From: Deltaproteobacteria bacterium
Lineage (GTDB): Bacteria; Myxococcota_A; UBA9042; PHBI01
Direction: 5' to 3'
Length of the DNA: 64,000 nt
NCBI GenBank assembly: GCA_020632715.1
Contig: JACKFA010000006.1
Span: 435,001-499,000, forward strand
The notes beneath the pieces were generated by a model. The model was given only the letters and a program-made list of their open reading frames with translations, ran no database searches and had not been told where the DNA came from. Position 1 is the first letter of the stretch. Each line of letters opens with the position of its first letter. The translations under genes were made by a program, and so were the position numbers. This document shows, in pieces, positions 37,370-46,798 of the stretch.

Positions 37370-39559
37370 ATGTCCATCTCGCTCGAGGGGACGGTCGAGC
37401 ACATCCGCTTCCACAACGACGAGACCTTCTGGACGGTCGCCGGCGTCCGGGTAGCTGGTGAGCCGGGCGCCGTCCCGGTCGTCGGCTCGCTCCCCGGGAT
37501 CCAGGCCGGGATGAGCGTGCGGATGTCCGGCCGCTGGGAGGCGAACCCGCGCTACGGGCGGCAGTTCAAGGCCGAGACGTACACGGAGCTCGTGCCCGCC
37601 ACGCGGCAGGGGCTCGTCGGCTACCTCGCGTCCGGCTTCATCACCGGCATCGGGCCCAAGATGGCCGAGCGCATCGTCGACCACTTCGGGACGGACGCCG
37701 TGGACGTCGTCATGCGGGCGCCGTCCCGGCTCGCCGAGGTGCCAGGGCTCGGCAAGAAGCGCGTGCAGGCCCTCGTCGAGTCGTTCAAGGAGCGGCGCGG
37801 CGCGCAGGAGGCGCTCGTCTTCCTCTTCGGGCTCGGGATCCCGCGCGGGCTCGCGATGCGGATCTACCGCAAGTACCGCGACGACGCCGTGATGGTCGTG
37901 CGACAGCGCCCCTACCAGCTCGCCGAGGAGGTCTACGGCATCGGCTTCCACAAGGCCGACCAGGTCGCGCGCGGGCTCTCCATCGCGCAGGACGACCCCG
38001 GGCGCCTCCGCGCGGGCATCTTCCACTGCCTCCGGGAGGCGCGCGACGAGGGGCACTGCTTCCTCCCGCGGGAGCTCCTGCTCGATCAGGCGACGGCGCT
38101 CCTCGGGGTCGGGCGCGAGCTCCTCCCGGACGCGCTCTCGGCCCTCGTCTACGACGGGAAGGTCACGCTCTCGGCCGCGCCCTTCGCCGGCGAGGACGAG
38201 GTCGCCTACCTGACGCCGCTCTACCACGCGGAGCTCCGCGCGGCCGCGCACCTCGCGGCGCTCCTCGCGACGGTCCACCCGCGCGACGAGGATCTCGCGG
38301 CGCGCGTGCTCTCCGCGGCCGAGCTCCTGGGGATCGCGCTCGCGCCCGGGCAGGAGGCGGCCGTGCGTGCCGCCCTCGACAACGGCGTCACCATCGTGAC
38401 CGGCGGCCCGGGCACCGGCAAGACGACCATCATCCGGACGCTCCTCGAGGCGGCGGGCGTCCCGAAGCAGCGCGTCGCGCTCGCGGCGCCGACCGGGCGC
38501 GCGGCGAAGCGCATGTCCGAGGCCACGGGCGAGCCGGCGTACACGATCCACCGGCTGCTCGAGTACTCACAGGAGCTCGGCTTCCAGCGCGACGAGTCGA
38601 ACCCGCTCGAGGCCGATCTGGTCATCATCGACGAGGCGTCGATGGTCGATCTGCCGCTCTTCGCCTCGCTCCTCCGCGCCGTGCCCGCCACCGCGCGCGT
38701 GGTGCTCGTCGGCGATCAGGACCAGCTCCCGCCGGTCGGGCCGGGGTCGCCGCTCATGGACCTCATCGCGTGCGGGCGCGTGCCCGTGGCGCGGCTCTCC
38801 GAGATCTTCCGGCAGGGCGCGGGGTCGGCGATCATCGAGAACGCGCACGCCGTGAACCGCGGGGAGCCGCCGCTGCCCACGCCGGCCGGGACGCCGCTCC
38901 AGGACTTCTACTTCGTGCGGCGCGACGAGCCCGAGGCCATCGCGCAGACCATCGAGGAGCTCGTCACGCGGCGGATCCCCGAGCGCTTCGGCTTCGACCC
39001 CGTGCGCGACGTGCAGGTGCTCTCGCCGATGCGCACCGGACAGATCGGCGTCGAGCGGCTGAACGAGCGCCTGCAGGCGATCTTGAACCCGCCTCGCGAG
39101 GGCGAGCCGGACACGGCGGAGCTCGTCGGCTTCCGCGTGGGCGACAAGGTCATGCAGACCCAGAACGACTACGACCGGGGCGTCTTCAACGGCGACATCG
39201 GCGTCGTGAGCCACGTCGACGCGAAGAAGGGCGTCATCGGCGTCGCGATCGACGATCGCGAGGTGCTCTGTGATCGCGAGCAGCGCGACGCGCTCGTGCT
39301 CGCCTACGCCATCACCGTCCACAAGTCGCAGGGCAGCGAGTACCCCGCGGTCGTGATGCCCGTGAGCACGCACCACTTCAAGATGCTGAGGCGGAACCTC
39401 TTGTATACGGGCATCACCCGTGGCAAGCGCCTCGTGGTACTCGTGGGGACGGAGCGCGCGGCGCGGATCGCCGTGGGCAATGGGGGCACCGAGATCCGCT
39501 TCACCATGCTGGACCGGCGCCTGCAACAGGTGCTGGACGGGGAGCTCTTCAGCGCATGA
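37370..39559 (+). CDS. recD2: RecD2-type ATP-dependent 5'-3' DNA helicase
   Basis: A 729-residue SF1B helicase of the RecD2/TrwC-like class that acts without RecBC. N-terminal OB-like domain (SLEGTVEHIRFHNDETFWTV), helix-hairpin-helix region (GFITGIGPKMAERIV and VPGLGKKRVQALV), Walker A GGPGTGKTT, Walker B LVIIDEASMVD, motif III VLVGDQDQLPPVGPG, SH3-like insert near RVGDKVMQTQNDY, and motif V/VI with VHKSQGSEYPAV and TGITRGK. First gene of a four-gene overlapping operon; its stop overlaps the next start (ATGA). Confidence 0.94.
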   Translation: MSISLEGTVEHIRFHNDETFWTVAGVRVAGEPGAVPVVGSLPGIQAGMSVRMSGRWEANPRYGRQFKAETYTELVPATRQGLVGYLASGFITGIGPKMAERIVDHFGTDAVDVVMRAPSRLAEVPGLGKKRVQALVESFKERRGAQEALVFLFGLGIPRGLAMRIYRKYRDDAVMVVRQRPYQLAEEVYGIGFHKADQVARGLSIAQDDPGRLRAGIFHCLREARDEGHCFLPRELLLDQATALLGVGRELLPDALSALVYDGKVTLSAAPFAGEDEVAYLTPLYHAELRAAAHLAALLATVHPRDEDLAARVLSAAELLGIALAPGQEAAVRAALDNGVTIVTGGPGTGKTTIIRTLLEAAGVPKQRVALAAPTGRAAKRMSEATGEPAYTIHRLLEYSQELGFQRDESNPLEADLVIIDEASMVDLPLFASLLRAVPATARVVLVGDQDQLPPVGPGSPLMDLIACGRVPVARLSEIFRQGAGSAIIENAHAVNRGEPPLPTPAGTPLQDFYFVRRDEPEAIAQTIEELVTRRIPERFGFDPVRDVQVLSPMRTGQIGVERLNERLQAILNPPREGEPDTAELVGFRVGDKVMQTQNDYDRGVFNGDIGVVSHVDAKKGVIGVAIDDREVLCDREQRDALVLAYAITVHKSQGSEYPAVVMPVSTHHFKMLRRNLLYTGITRGKRLVVLVGTERAARIAVGNGGTEIRFTMLDRRLQQVLDGELFSA

Positions 39560-41562
39560 CCGAGCTTGTGCCCGATCGCCTGGCGCTGGTCGCCGTCCAC
39601 GGCGAGCTCGTCCCGGTGCGGATCGTCGGCCGCGCTGACCGGCGCGTGATCATCGAGGACGCGGCGAGCGGCGAGCGCTCGGTCTCCCCGGCGCGCCTCT
39701 TCTGGGCGGGCCGCACCGAGGTCGGCGATCTCGCGGCCCTCGCGGAGCGGTGGGGCGCCATCAGCGCGCGCGCCGACGGGGCCGACCTCTTCGGCGCGTG
39801 GAAGGCGCTCGGCGACGAGACCACCGCGGTCGACGTCGGCGACCTCGCCGCGCTCGCGTTCCAGGACGACTCCGCGGAGGCGCGGGACGCGGCGCTCGTC
39901 GCGATCTTCCGGGACAACCTCTGCTTCCGCGTCCGCGGTGGGCAGGTCTCGCGCGAGGCGTCCGCGGTCGTCGAGCAGACCCGCGCGAAGCGGGCGGCCG
40001 AGGCGCAGGCCGCGCGCGAGCTCGCGATGGCGAAGGACGCCGTGCTCGCCGCGCTCGGCGGCGGCGCGCTGCCCCCGGAGCCCGGCCCCGACGCGCCGGC
40101 CGAGGCGCGGGAGCGTCACGACGCCGTCGAGGGCTACCTCGAGGCGCTCGCGGACTACGCCGTGAGCGGCACGGACGCCGCGCGCTCGGCGGACGCGGAG
40201 CGCCTGCTCGCGGCCGTCGGTCGGGCGAAGGAAGACGCGTTCCGCGTGCTCGTCGCGCTCGGGCGGTTCACGCCCGACGAGAACCTCGCGCTCCGGCGCG
40301 CGGGGATCCGCCGCGCGTTCCCGCCCGCCGCCGTGGCGGAGGCGCGGGCGGTGGCCGCGGGGCTGCCGACGGGGAGGACGCGCGACCTGCGCGATCTCGT
40401 GACGGTCGCCATCGACGACGCCACCACGACCGAGGTCGACGACGCCGTCGCCGTCGACGGGGCCCGGATCATCGTGTTCATCGCGGACGCCGCGGCGTTC
40501 GTGCCGCCGCGGAGCGCGCTCGACCAGGAGGCGCTCGCGCGCGTCTCGACGCTGTACCTGCCGGAGGGGAAGATCCCGATGCTCCCGCCCGAGGTCGGGA
40601 GCGGCTGCGCGAGCCTCCGCGCCGACCACGAGCGGACGGCCCTCGCGTTCTCCTTCGAGGTCGCCGACGACGGGCGGCTCGTCACCTTCGAGCTCGAGCG
40701 CGCCCTCATCCGCGTCGACCGACAGCTCGACTACGACGGTACCGACGCGATCCTCGGCGCGCCGGAGGGCGAGGACGCGCTGTCGCGCACGCTCCACCGG
40801 GTGCAGGCCGCCATGGATCGCCACCGGGAGCGGCGGCGGCGGCGGGGCGCGATGTTCCTCCAGCGCACCGAGGTCTACCTCGAGGTCGGGGCGGACGGGC
40901 GCGTGACGCCGCGGCCCGGGGACCCGTACGGCCTCGGGCGGCAGCTCATCAGCGAGCTCATGATCGCGACCTGCGCGGGGGCGGCCGAGTTCTGCATCGA
41001 TCGGCAGATCCCGAGCATCTTCCGGACGCAGGCCTCGCCCGACGGTGGCGACTTCGGCGGGAGCGGGCAGCGCGTCGACGATCCCGCGGCGCAGAACGAG
41101 CTCCTCCGGCGCCTCAAGCCGACCGTGCTGAGCACGAACCCGGGGCGCCACTTCACGCTCGGCGTCGAGGCGTACTGCCAGCTCACGAGCCCGCTCCGGC
41201 GCTACGCGGACCTGCTCATGCACCAGCAGCTCGCCGGCTGGCTCAAGACCGGGCGCACACCGTTCACGGCGGGGGCGCTCTCGGGGCGCTTCCCGGAGAT
41301 CGAGCGGCGGGCGGCGCTCGTCAAGCGCGTCGAGGCCGAGTCGCGGCGCTACTGGAGCCTCCGCTACCTCGAGCAGAACCCGGGCCTCGAGCTCGTGGCG
41401 CGACCCGTCCGCGAGGCCGGCCGGCGCTGGATCGTGGAGCTCCCGGAGCTCGCGATCCAGGTGCCGATGGCGCTGTCGCCGCGCCCGCGCGTCGGTGAGG
41501 TGCTGACGGTGCGCGTCGCGAAGGTGGACGCCCGCGCCGACAAGCTGGTCCTCGAGGCATGA
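39556..41562 (+). CDS. RNase II/R-family exoribonuclease (RNB domain)
   Basis: A 668-residue 3'-5' exoribonuclease. The catalytic RNB domain begins near residue 275: the metal-site segment VTVAIDDATTTEVDDAVAVD with clustered Asp, then the conserved YCQLTSPLRRYADLLMHQQL containing the arginines that stabilise the cleaved phosphate. N-terminal part (about 250 residues) is Ala/Glu-rich and lacks obvious cold-shock domains; a short S1-like end may follow (GEVLTVRVAKVD). Domain layout matches the divergent RNase II branch rather than classic RNase R. Both ends overlap neighbours by 4 bases. Confidence 0.88.
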   Translation: MTELVPDRLALVAVHGELVPVRIVGRADRRVIIEDAASGERSVSPARLFWAGRTEVGDLAALAERWGAISARADGADLFGAWKALGDETTAVDVGDLAALAFQDDSAEARDAALVAIFRDNLCFRVRGGQVSREASAVVEQTRAKRAAEAQAARELAMAKDAVLAALGGGALPPEPGPDAPAEARERHDAVEGYLEALADYAVSGTDAARSADAERLLAAVGRAKEDAFRVLVALGRFTPDENLALRRAGIRRAFPPAAVAEARAVAAGLPTGRTRDLRDLVTVAIDDATTTEVDDAVAVDGARIIVFIADAAAFVPPRSALDQEALARVSTLYLPEGKIPMLPPEVGSGCASLRADHERTALAFSFEVADDGRLVTFELERALIRVDRQLDYDGTDAILGAPEGEDALSRTLHRVQAAMDRHRERRRRRGAMFLQRTEVYLEVGADGRVTPRPGDPYGLGRQLISELMIATCAGAAEFCIDRQIPSIFRTQASPDGGDFGGSGQRVDDPAAQNELLRRLKPTVLSTNPGRHFTLGVEAYCQLTSPLRRYADLLMHQQLAGWLKTGRTPFTAGALSGRFPEIERRAALVKRVEAESRRYWSLRYLEQNPGLELVARPVREAGRRWIVELPELAIQVPMALSPRPRVGEVLTVRVAKVDARADKLVLEA

Positions 41563-42953
41563 GCGTCGCCGTCGGGCTCGACTTCGACCGCGGGACGCTC
41601 GTCGTCGAGGGCGACGACGCCTTGCCCGAGGCCGACCGGGAGGCCCTCGCGCGGCTGGGGTTCGTCGCCGATCCGCGCGCCGGCGGGCGCCTCCGGGCGC
41701 CGGCCAGCACGTATCGGCGAGCGCTCGCGCACCTCGTGCGCGCCGGGCACGAGGTCGCCGACCGGGCGCGCGCCTACGAGGAGCTGACGCTCCACAGCCG
41801 CCGCTCGCGCGACCCGTACCCGCACCAGCGCGACGCGCTCGAGGCGTGGTGGCGCCTCGGCAAGCGCGGCGTCGTCGTGCTCCCGACGGGCGCCGGCAAG
41901 AGCTACGTGGCGGAGCTCGCCATCGCGCGCGTGGCGCGCTCGACGCTCATCGTGTCGCCCACCATCGACCTCATGAACCAGTGGCTCGCGCTCCTGTCGG
42001 CCGCGTTCGACAAGGAGCTCGTGGGCGCCATCGGCGGCGGGACGTACGAGCCGCGGCCGCTCACGGTCACGACCTACGACTCGTGCTACCTCCACATGGA
42101 CCGGCTCGGCGCGAGCTACGGGCTCCTCATCTTCGACGAGTGCCACCACCTCCCGGGGGCGTCGTACGCGCAGGGCGCCGAGTGCGCCATCGCGCCGTTC
42201 CGGCTCGGGCTCACGGCGACCCCCGAGCGCACGGACGGCGGGCACGAGCGCTACGACGCGCTCATCGGGCCGATCGCTTTCCGGCGCGAGATCCAGGAGC
42301 TCGCGGGCGAGTACCTCGCGGACTACGAGGTGGTGCGGCTCCGGGTCGAGCTCTCGGAGGCCGAGCGGCGCGCGTACGACGCCGCGCGCGCCGAGTACCG
42401 CGGCTTCGTGGACGCCAACCAGATCCGCATGGCGAGCCCCGACGGCTGGGGGCGCTTCCTCCAGCTCACGAGCCGCTCGGCGTGGGGGCGGCGCGCGTGG
42501 CACGCGTGGCGCGAGCAGCGGCGGATAGCGCTCCAGTGCGACGCGAAGCTCCTGACGCTCGAGGAGCTGCTCGTCGCGCATCGGGAGGAGCAGGTCGTCA
42601 TCTTCACGGCGGACAACGACACCGTACATCGCATCGCGCGGCGCTACCTGATCCCGGCCATCACCCACGAGACGCCCGCGCGCGAGCGGCAGGAGCTGCT
42701 CGAGGCGTTCCACGAGGGCGCCATCCGCGCGGTCGCGACGTCGCGCGTGCTGAACGAGGGGGTGGATCTGCCGACCGCGAGCGTCGGGGTCGTGCTCGGC
42801 GGGTCGTCGAGCGTGCGCGAGCACGTGCAGCGGCTCGGGCGCATCCTGCGGAAGCGCGAGGGGAAGGCGGCGACGCTCTACGAGGTCGTGACGGGCGACA
42901 CGGGCGAGGAGCACTCGAGCGACCGGCGGAGGGACCACGGTGCTTACCGCTGA
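41559..42953 (+). CDS. XPB/Rad25-type DNA helicase
   Basis: A 464-residue SF2 helicase. N-terminal damage-recognition-like domain (about residues 1-75), then LRDPYPHQRDALEAW-type Q element, Walker A LPTGAGKSYVAE, LIVSPTIDLMNQW, DECHH as the Walker B, LGLTATPER, and C-terminal motifs IFTADNDTVHRIA and QRLGRILRK. The layout matches archaeal and bacterial XPB, the nucleotide-excision-repair helicase. It overlaps the RNB gene by 4 bases and the Bax1-like nuclease gene by 14 bases, the partnership known from archaea. Confidence 0.88.
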   Translation: MSVAVGLDFDRGTLVVEGDDALPEADREALARLGFVADPRAGGRLRAPASTYRRALAHLVRAGHEVADRARAYEELTLHSRRSRDPYPHQRDALEAWWRLGKRGVVVLPTGAGKSYVAELAIARVARSTLIVSPTIDLMNQWLALLSAAFDKELVGAIGGGTYEPRPLTVTTYDSCYLHMDRLGASYGLLIFDECHHLPGASYAQGAECAIAPFRLGLTATPERTDGGHERYDALIGPIAFRREIQELAGEYLADYEVVRLRVELSEAERRAYDAARAEYRGFVDANQIRMASPDGWGRFLQLTSRSAWGRRAWHAWREQRRIALQCDAKLLTLEELLVAHREEQVVIFTADNDTVHRIARRYLIPAITHETPARERQELLEAFHEGAIRAVATSRVLNEGVDLPTASVGVVLGGSSSVREHVQRLGRILRKREGKAATLYEVVTGDTGEEHSSDRRRDHGAYR

Positions 42954-44169
42954 CCTCGTGCGCGCGAGCGTCCGCGCGGGCGTGCTCCGGCCGCGCTTCG
43001 TGGACGTCGGGCGGGCCGATCACCTCGGCCAGGCCGAGGCCCTCGTGCGCCTCTTCGCCGCGTGCCGCGGGAAGACCGTGGGAGAGCTCGACGAGGCCCT
43101 CGCCGACCACATCGGCGACTCGACCGACTTCGCGCTCATCCGCGGGCTCGCGAAGCTCCTGCGCGACGGCACGGAGGTCGCCGTGGACGCGGCGGCCGAG
43201 CCCGCCGCCATCCGCGCGGCCGTGTTCCGGGCGGCCGGGGCCGCGTGGCCGCTCCGGCCGGGGGGCGGGCAGGGCTTCGGCGACCGGGACGCGGCGCTCG
43301 CGGCGGCGGCGGAGGCGCTCGGGATCGACGTCGAGGCCGTGGAGGACGGGCTCTTCGGGGATCTCGCGGCCGAGCAGCGCGTGAAGGACGTGGCGCTCCC
43401 GGAGCCGGAGGCGCTGCTCGAGCGCTACAACCTCGGGCTCGCGCAGGCGATCCTCTTGCGCGCGCGCGCCGTCGTGGTGGAGCTCCCCGGGGTGTCCGCG
43501 GCGCGCCTGCGGTCGGTGTTCCGCTACATCAAGTTCCGGCGGCTCATGCACCGGGCGGCGAAGACGGCCGACGGCTACCGCATCGAGCTCGACGGGCCGC
43601 TCTCGCTCTTCCGGCAGACGCAGCGCTACGGGCTCCAGCTCGCGATGGTGCTGCCCGGGCTCGCGCTCGCGGAGCGGTGGTCGCTCGCGGCGGAGGTCGT
43701 CTGGGGGAAGGAGCGGCGCGCGCTGCGGTTCGAGCTCGACCAGGACGCGCCGATCGTGTCGCGCGACAAGGACGTCGGGACCTGGGTCGGCGACGAGGAG
43801 AAGCACCTCCAGAAGGGGTTCCGCGCGCTCGACTCGCCGTGGAAGCTCTCGCGCGGAGCGCGGGTCGTGGATCTCGGCGGGCGCGACGTGCTCGTGCCGG
43901 ACTACGTGCTGAAGCACGAGGACGGGCGGGAGGCCCTCCTCGACATCGTGTGGTTCTGGAAGAAGGCGCGCTTCGCCGATCGCCTCGCGCTCTTGCGCGA
44001 GCACGGCCCGAAGAACCTCATCGTCGCGCTCGCGACCCGCTACAACGGCGACAAGAAGGACCCGCCCGACGTCGGCGACGCGACGTGCTACCCGTTCAAG
44101 GGGGTGATCGCCCCGAAGCGGCTCGTCGAGCTCGCCGAGGAGGTCGCGGTGCGCGGGCGGGCTCGGTAG
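42940..44169 (+). CDS. Bax1-like nuclease (DUF790 family)
   Basis: A 409-residue protein of the DUF790/Bax1 family, partner nuclease of XPB in archaea. N-terminal helical region LTADLVRASVRAGVLRPRFV; middle LLERYNLGLAQAILLRAR typical of the family; C-terminal PD-(D/E)xK-like core with VPDYVLKHEDGREALLDIVW and following FWKKARF, providing Asp, Asp and Lys. Most relatives have Glu in place of the second Asp. GTG start at 42940, inside the XPB gene. Last of the four overlapping genes. Confidence 0.85.
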   Translation: MLTADLVRASVRAGVLRPRFVDVGRADHLGQAEALVRLFAACRGKTVGELDEALADHIGDSTDFALIRGLAKLLRDGTEVAVDAAAEPAAIRAAVFRAAGAAWPLRPGGGQGFGDRDAALAAAAEALGIDVEAVEDGLFGDLAAEQRVKDVALPEPEALLERYNLGLAQAILLRARAVVVELPGVSAARLRSVFRYIKFRRLMHRAAKTADGYRIELDGPLSLFRQTQRYGLQLAMVLPGLALAERWSLAAEVVWGKERRALRFELDQDAPIVSRDKDVGTWVGDEEKHLQKGFRALDSPWKLSRGARVVDLGGRDVLVPDYVLKHEDGREALLDIVWFWKKARFADRLALLREHGPKNLIVALATRYNGDKKDPPDVGDATCYPFKGVIAPKRLVELAEEVAVRGRAR

Positions 44170-44277
44170 CCAGACGCGGGGGCGGTGGCGCGCTGGGCGC
44201 GCTGGCGGGTACGATGCCCGCGCCAACGGACCTCGAGACCGGCGGATGTTGCAGTGCACACAGGTAATTCGCGATTG

Positions 44278-45417
44278 ATGACAGCGGGTTGGTCGGTCGG
44301 CATGCTGCGTTGCAGCATGGTCGCGGTGGCGCTGGTCGGCGCCACCTTCGGGGCCGGCTGCAAGGGCGACGAGTCGCCCCCGGCGGCGACCAGCGCGCCG
44401 CCCGCCGAGGATGGCGCGAGCGCGGCCACGACGGCGCCGCCCGAGACGGCGGTCGCAGCCGAGGACGCGACGCCCGCGCCGGCGCCGGCCGAGGACGTCG
44501 CGGAGGTGCCGTCTCCCGGCGACGCGGCGGCGGCGGTCGAGCCCGCGGACGGCGACGGCGCGGAGGCGGCGGTCGCGATCCCGCCGGTGACCGTGACGGT
44601 CGAGGAGGCGGGCGAGGAGCCGCGGCGGCCGCTGCGGCTCGCGCTCGAGGCGGGCGCGGAGCAGCGCGTGGCGGTGACGCTCGAGCTGTCGATGGCGATG
44701 ACGGTCGGCGAGCGGGAGATGCCGAAGGCGACGCTGCCGAAGGCGCGGCTCGTCGTGAAGGTGACGGTGACGGCCGTCGACGAGGCGGGGGGCGCCACGT
44801 ACGACCTCGAGATCGAGGACGCCGGGTTCGACGAGGAGCTCCCCGACGCGGCCGGGGTCGTGGCGCGGCTCGAGGCCGGCCTCGCGGCGATGAAGGGGCT
44901 CCGCGGGAGGGGCGCCGTGTCGGCGCGTGGCGTGGCGCAGACAGCGGCGCTGCCGACGCCTGCGGGGGCGGGGCCCGAGGTCGCGCAGCTGCTCGCGGCG
45001 TTCCGGCAGGCGCTCGCGCAGCTCGCGACGCCGCTCCCGGAGGAGCCGGTGGGGGCCGGGGCGCGCTTTCTCGTGACGCAGCAGGTGACGCAGGGCGGTC
45101 TCGCGGTGACGCAGACGACGACGTTGTCGCTGACGTCGCTCGACGCCGCGGGGTTCGCGGCGGACGTGACGGTGACGCAGGCGGCGGAGCCCGGCGCCGG
45201 GATCGCGGTCGAGGGCGGCGGGAAGCTCACGCGCTTCGAGGGGAAGGGCGAGGGCAAGACCACGGTGGCGTTCGGCCGCCTGGTGCCCACGGCGGCGAGC
45301 TCGACGGTGCACACCGAGGCCGCCGGCGAGCTCGGCGAGGGGGCGGCTGCGCAGGCGATGTCGCTCGCGATGGACGTGACGATGGGGGTGACCCCGGCCG
45401 AGGAGGCGACGCCATGA
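44278..45417 (+). CDS. Lipoprotein with Ala/Pro/Glu linker and beta-rich domain
   Basis: A 379-residue protein. Hydrophobic segment ending FGAGC (lipobox). Residues 35-130 are an Ala/Pro/Glu/Asp linker. The rest alternates short beta strands (QRVAVTLELSMAMTVGE, RLVVKVTVTAVDEAGG, TQTTTLSLTSLDAAG) and may be a DUF6263-like domain, though this is a weak impression. The start could also be the ATG at 44302. Its stop overlaps the PLD-like gene (ATGA), so an extracytoplasmic protein and a nuclease-like protein are co-expressed. Confidence 0.72.
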   Translation: MTAGWSVGMLRCSMVAVALVGATFGAGCKGDESPPAATSAPPAEDGASAATTAPPETAVAAEDATPAPAPAEDVAEVPSPGDAAAAVEPADGDGAEAAVAIPPVTVTVEEAGEEPRRPLRLALEAGAEQRVAVTLELSMAMTVGEREMPKATLPKARLVVKVTVTAVDEAGGATYDLEIEDAGFDEELPDAAGVVARLEAGLAAMKGLRGRGAVSARGVAQTAALPTPAGAGPEVAQLLAAFRQALAQLATPLPEEPVGAGARFLVTQQVTQGGLAVTQTTTLSLTSLDAAGFAADVTVTQAAEPGAGIAVEGGGKLTRFEGKGEGKTTVAFGRLVPTAASSTVHTEAAGELGEGAAAQAMSLAMDVTMGVTPAEEATP

Positions 45418-46094
45418 ACGACGGTGAGCTGCGCGCGGCGCTCTTGCTGACCTGGGACGACCACCAGCTCTCGCGCTCGGAGCGGAAGGCGCTGCAGGAG
45501 CTGGTGCTCGCGGCGAGCCGGCCCGAGGACATGCGGCACCGCGTGCGGCACGCGGCGTTCGCGCTGGCGGGGGAGCTCGTGGGGAAGGAGGGCGCGGCGG
45601 GCGTGCTCGCGTGGCTCGACGACGTCGTGAGGGCGGTGTGGCCGCCGGTCGGGGAGGGGCCGCCGGTCGCGGAGGCGCACTTCAGCCCGGACGGGGACCC
45701 GTGCGGGCGGCTGGTCGGGCTCATCGACGGGGCGTCACAGCGGCTCGACGTGTGCGTGTTCACCATCACGGACGACCGGCTCGCCATCGCCATCGCGAGG
45801 GCGCAGGAGCGCGGCGTGCGCGTGCGCGTGCTGACCGACGGGGACAAGGCCGAGGACATCGGCGCGGACGTGCTCCGCTTGCGGCAGGCGGGCGTGCCGG
45901 TGCGCTTCGAGCTGTCCGAGGTGCACATGCACCACAAGTTCATGCTCGCGGACGACGTGCTGGTGACGGGGAGCTACAACTGGACGCGCAGCGCGTCGCG
46001 CGCGAACTTCGAGAACATCGTGGTCCTCGGGGAGCGGCGGCTCGTCGAGCGCTTCGAGGCGGAGTTCGAGCGCCTCTGGCGGATGTGGGTCTGA
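45414..46094 (+). CDS. Phospholipase D-like (HKD) protein
   Basis: A 226-residue protein with one HKD motif: VHMHHKFMLADDVLVTGSYN (His-x-Lys-x4-Asp followed by GSYN), then WTRSA. Upstream DVCVFTITDDRLAIAIARA is the usual strand-helix before it. A single HKD suggests a homodimeric nuclease or phosphodiesterase of the Nuc/mitoPLD type rather than a two-motif lipid hydrolase. An N-terminal helical domain (about 90 residues, LSRSERKALQELVLAAS) is present; no signal peptide is seen. GAGGAG precedes the ATG that overlaps the previous stop. Confidence 0.84.
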   Translation: MNDGELRAALLLTWDDHQLSRSERKALQELVLAASRPEDMRHRVRHAAFALAGELVGKEGAAGVLAWLDDVVRAVWPPVGEGPPVAEAHFSPDGDPCGRLVGLIDGASQRLDVCVFTITDDRLAIAIARAQERGVRVRVLTDGDKAEDIGADVLRLRQAGVPVRFELSEVHMHHKFMLADDVLVTGSYNWTRSASRANFENIVVLGERRLVERFEAEFERLWRMWV

Positions 46095-46114
46095 ACGGGG
46101 CGTGACCGCCCCAG

Positions 46115-46747
46115 TCAGCTGCTCTCGCGCTGCGACTCGTTCACGACGGCGAGGAGGGCGCACGTCAGGATGAGGCGCGGGTCGAGGTCGTCGCCGAAGA
46201 CGACCTGCGTCTGATCGACGTGGAACTCCTTGATGAAGAAGCGGAACTTCTGCCGCACGGTCGCCACGATCTCGCCGCCGACCTCGATGTCGTGCTTGCT
46301 CGTGAGCCACGGGAAGAAGCGGCGGAGGATGCTCGCGCCCTTCTCGATGAGGTGGCCGATGACCTCGCCGGCGGGGTTCAGGATCTCGATGGTGTCGCGC
46401 ACGATGGAGCGGAGCCCCTTCGTGCGGACCGAGCCGATGATGTCGCCGGTCCTGAGATCCGTGAGATCGTACATGAAGTTGAGGGCGATGACCTGCTGCG
46501 CCTTCACCTTCACGAGGGACTCGGACTTCGCCTCGTCGGCGAAGATCTGCCACTCGCCGCGGAGCTTGAAGATCGGGTGCTGCACGAAGAGCACGAGCGC
46601 GCCGTCCTCGCCGTAGACGCGGAACGTGCGGTTGAAGAACGAGATCCACGGCCGCTTGATCACGTACTTCGCCTGGCGGAAGCGCACGTCGGCGAGGGCG
46701 GTGGACGGCGCGACGGCCGGGACGGACGGTTCGGGTGCTGTGCTCAT
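46115..46747 (-). CDS. LURP-one-related / tubby-like beta-barrel protein
   Basis: A 210-residue protein. After a short Pro-rich lead, the pattern AKYVIKRPWISFFNRTFRVY GEDG, FVQHPIFKLRGEWQIF, ILNPAGEVIGHLIEKG and HDIEVGGEIVATVRQKF resembles the LURP-one-related/scramblase fold (Pfam LOR), a closed beta-barrel around a hydrophobic helix. The C-terminal helix LILTCALLAVVN fits the buried helix. Role in bacteria is not established; membrane or phospholipid association is a guess from the fold. ATG at 46747 is preferred over a start at 46783. Confidence 0.75.
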   Translation of the reverse strand: MSTAPEPSVPAVAPSTALADVRFRQAKYVIKRPWISFFNRTFRVYGEDGALVLFVQHPIFKLRGEWQIFADEAKSESLVKVKAQQVIALNFMYDLTDLRTGDIIGSVRTKGLRSIVRDTIEILNPAGEVIGHLIEKGASILRRFFPWLTSKHDIEVGGEIVATVRQKFRFFIKEFHVDQTQVVFGDDLDPRLILTCALLAVVNESQRESS

Positions 46748-46798
46748 GGACGCCGGTATCCTACCTGCGGGACGGGGCGTCAACCGCTGACCGCGAGG

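Noticed and set aside
37289..38551. 420-residue minus-strand open frame opposite recD2
   Set aside because: Arg/Asp/Leu-rich shadow of a well-supported gene; many such frames occur opposite GC-rich genes.
37370..46094. Helicase/nuclease cluster as an anti-phage defence island
   Set aside because: All members have housekeeping or repair relatives, there is no restriction, toxin or mobile gene nearby, and base composition matches the surroundings; kept only as a repair-type operon.
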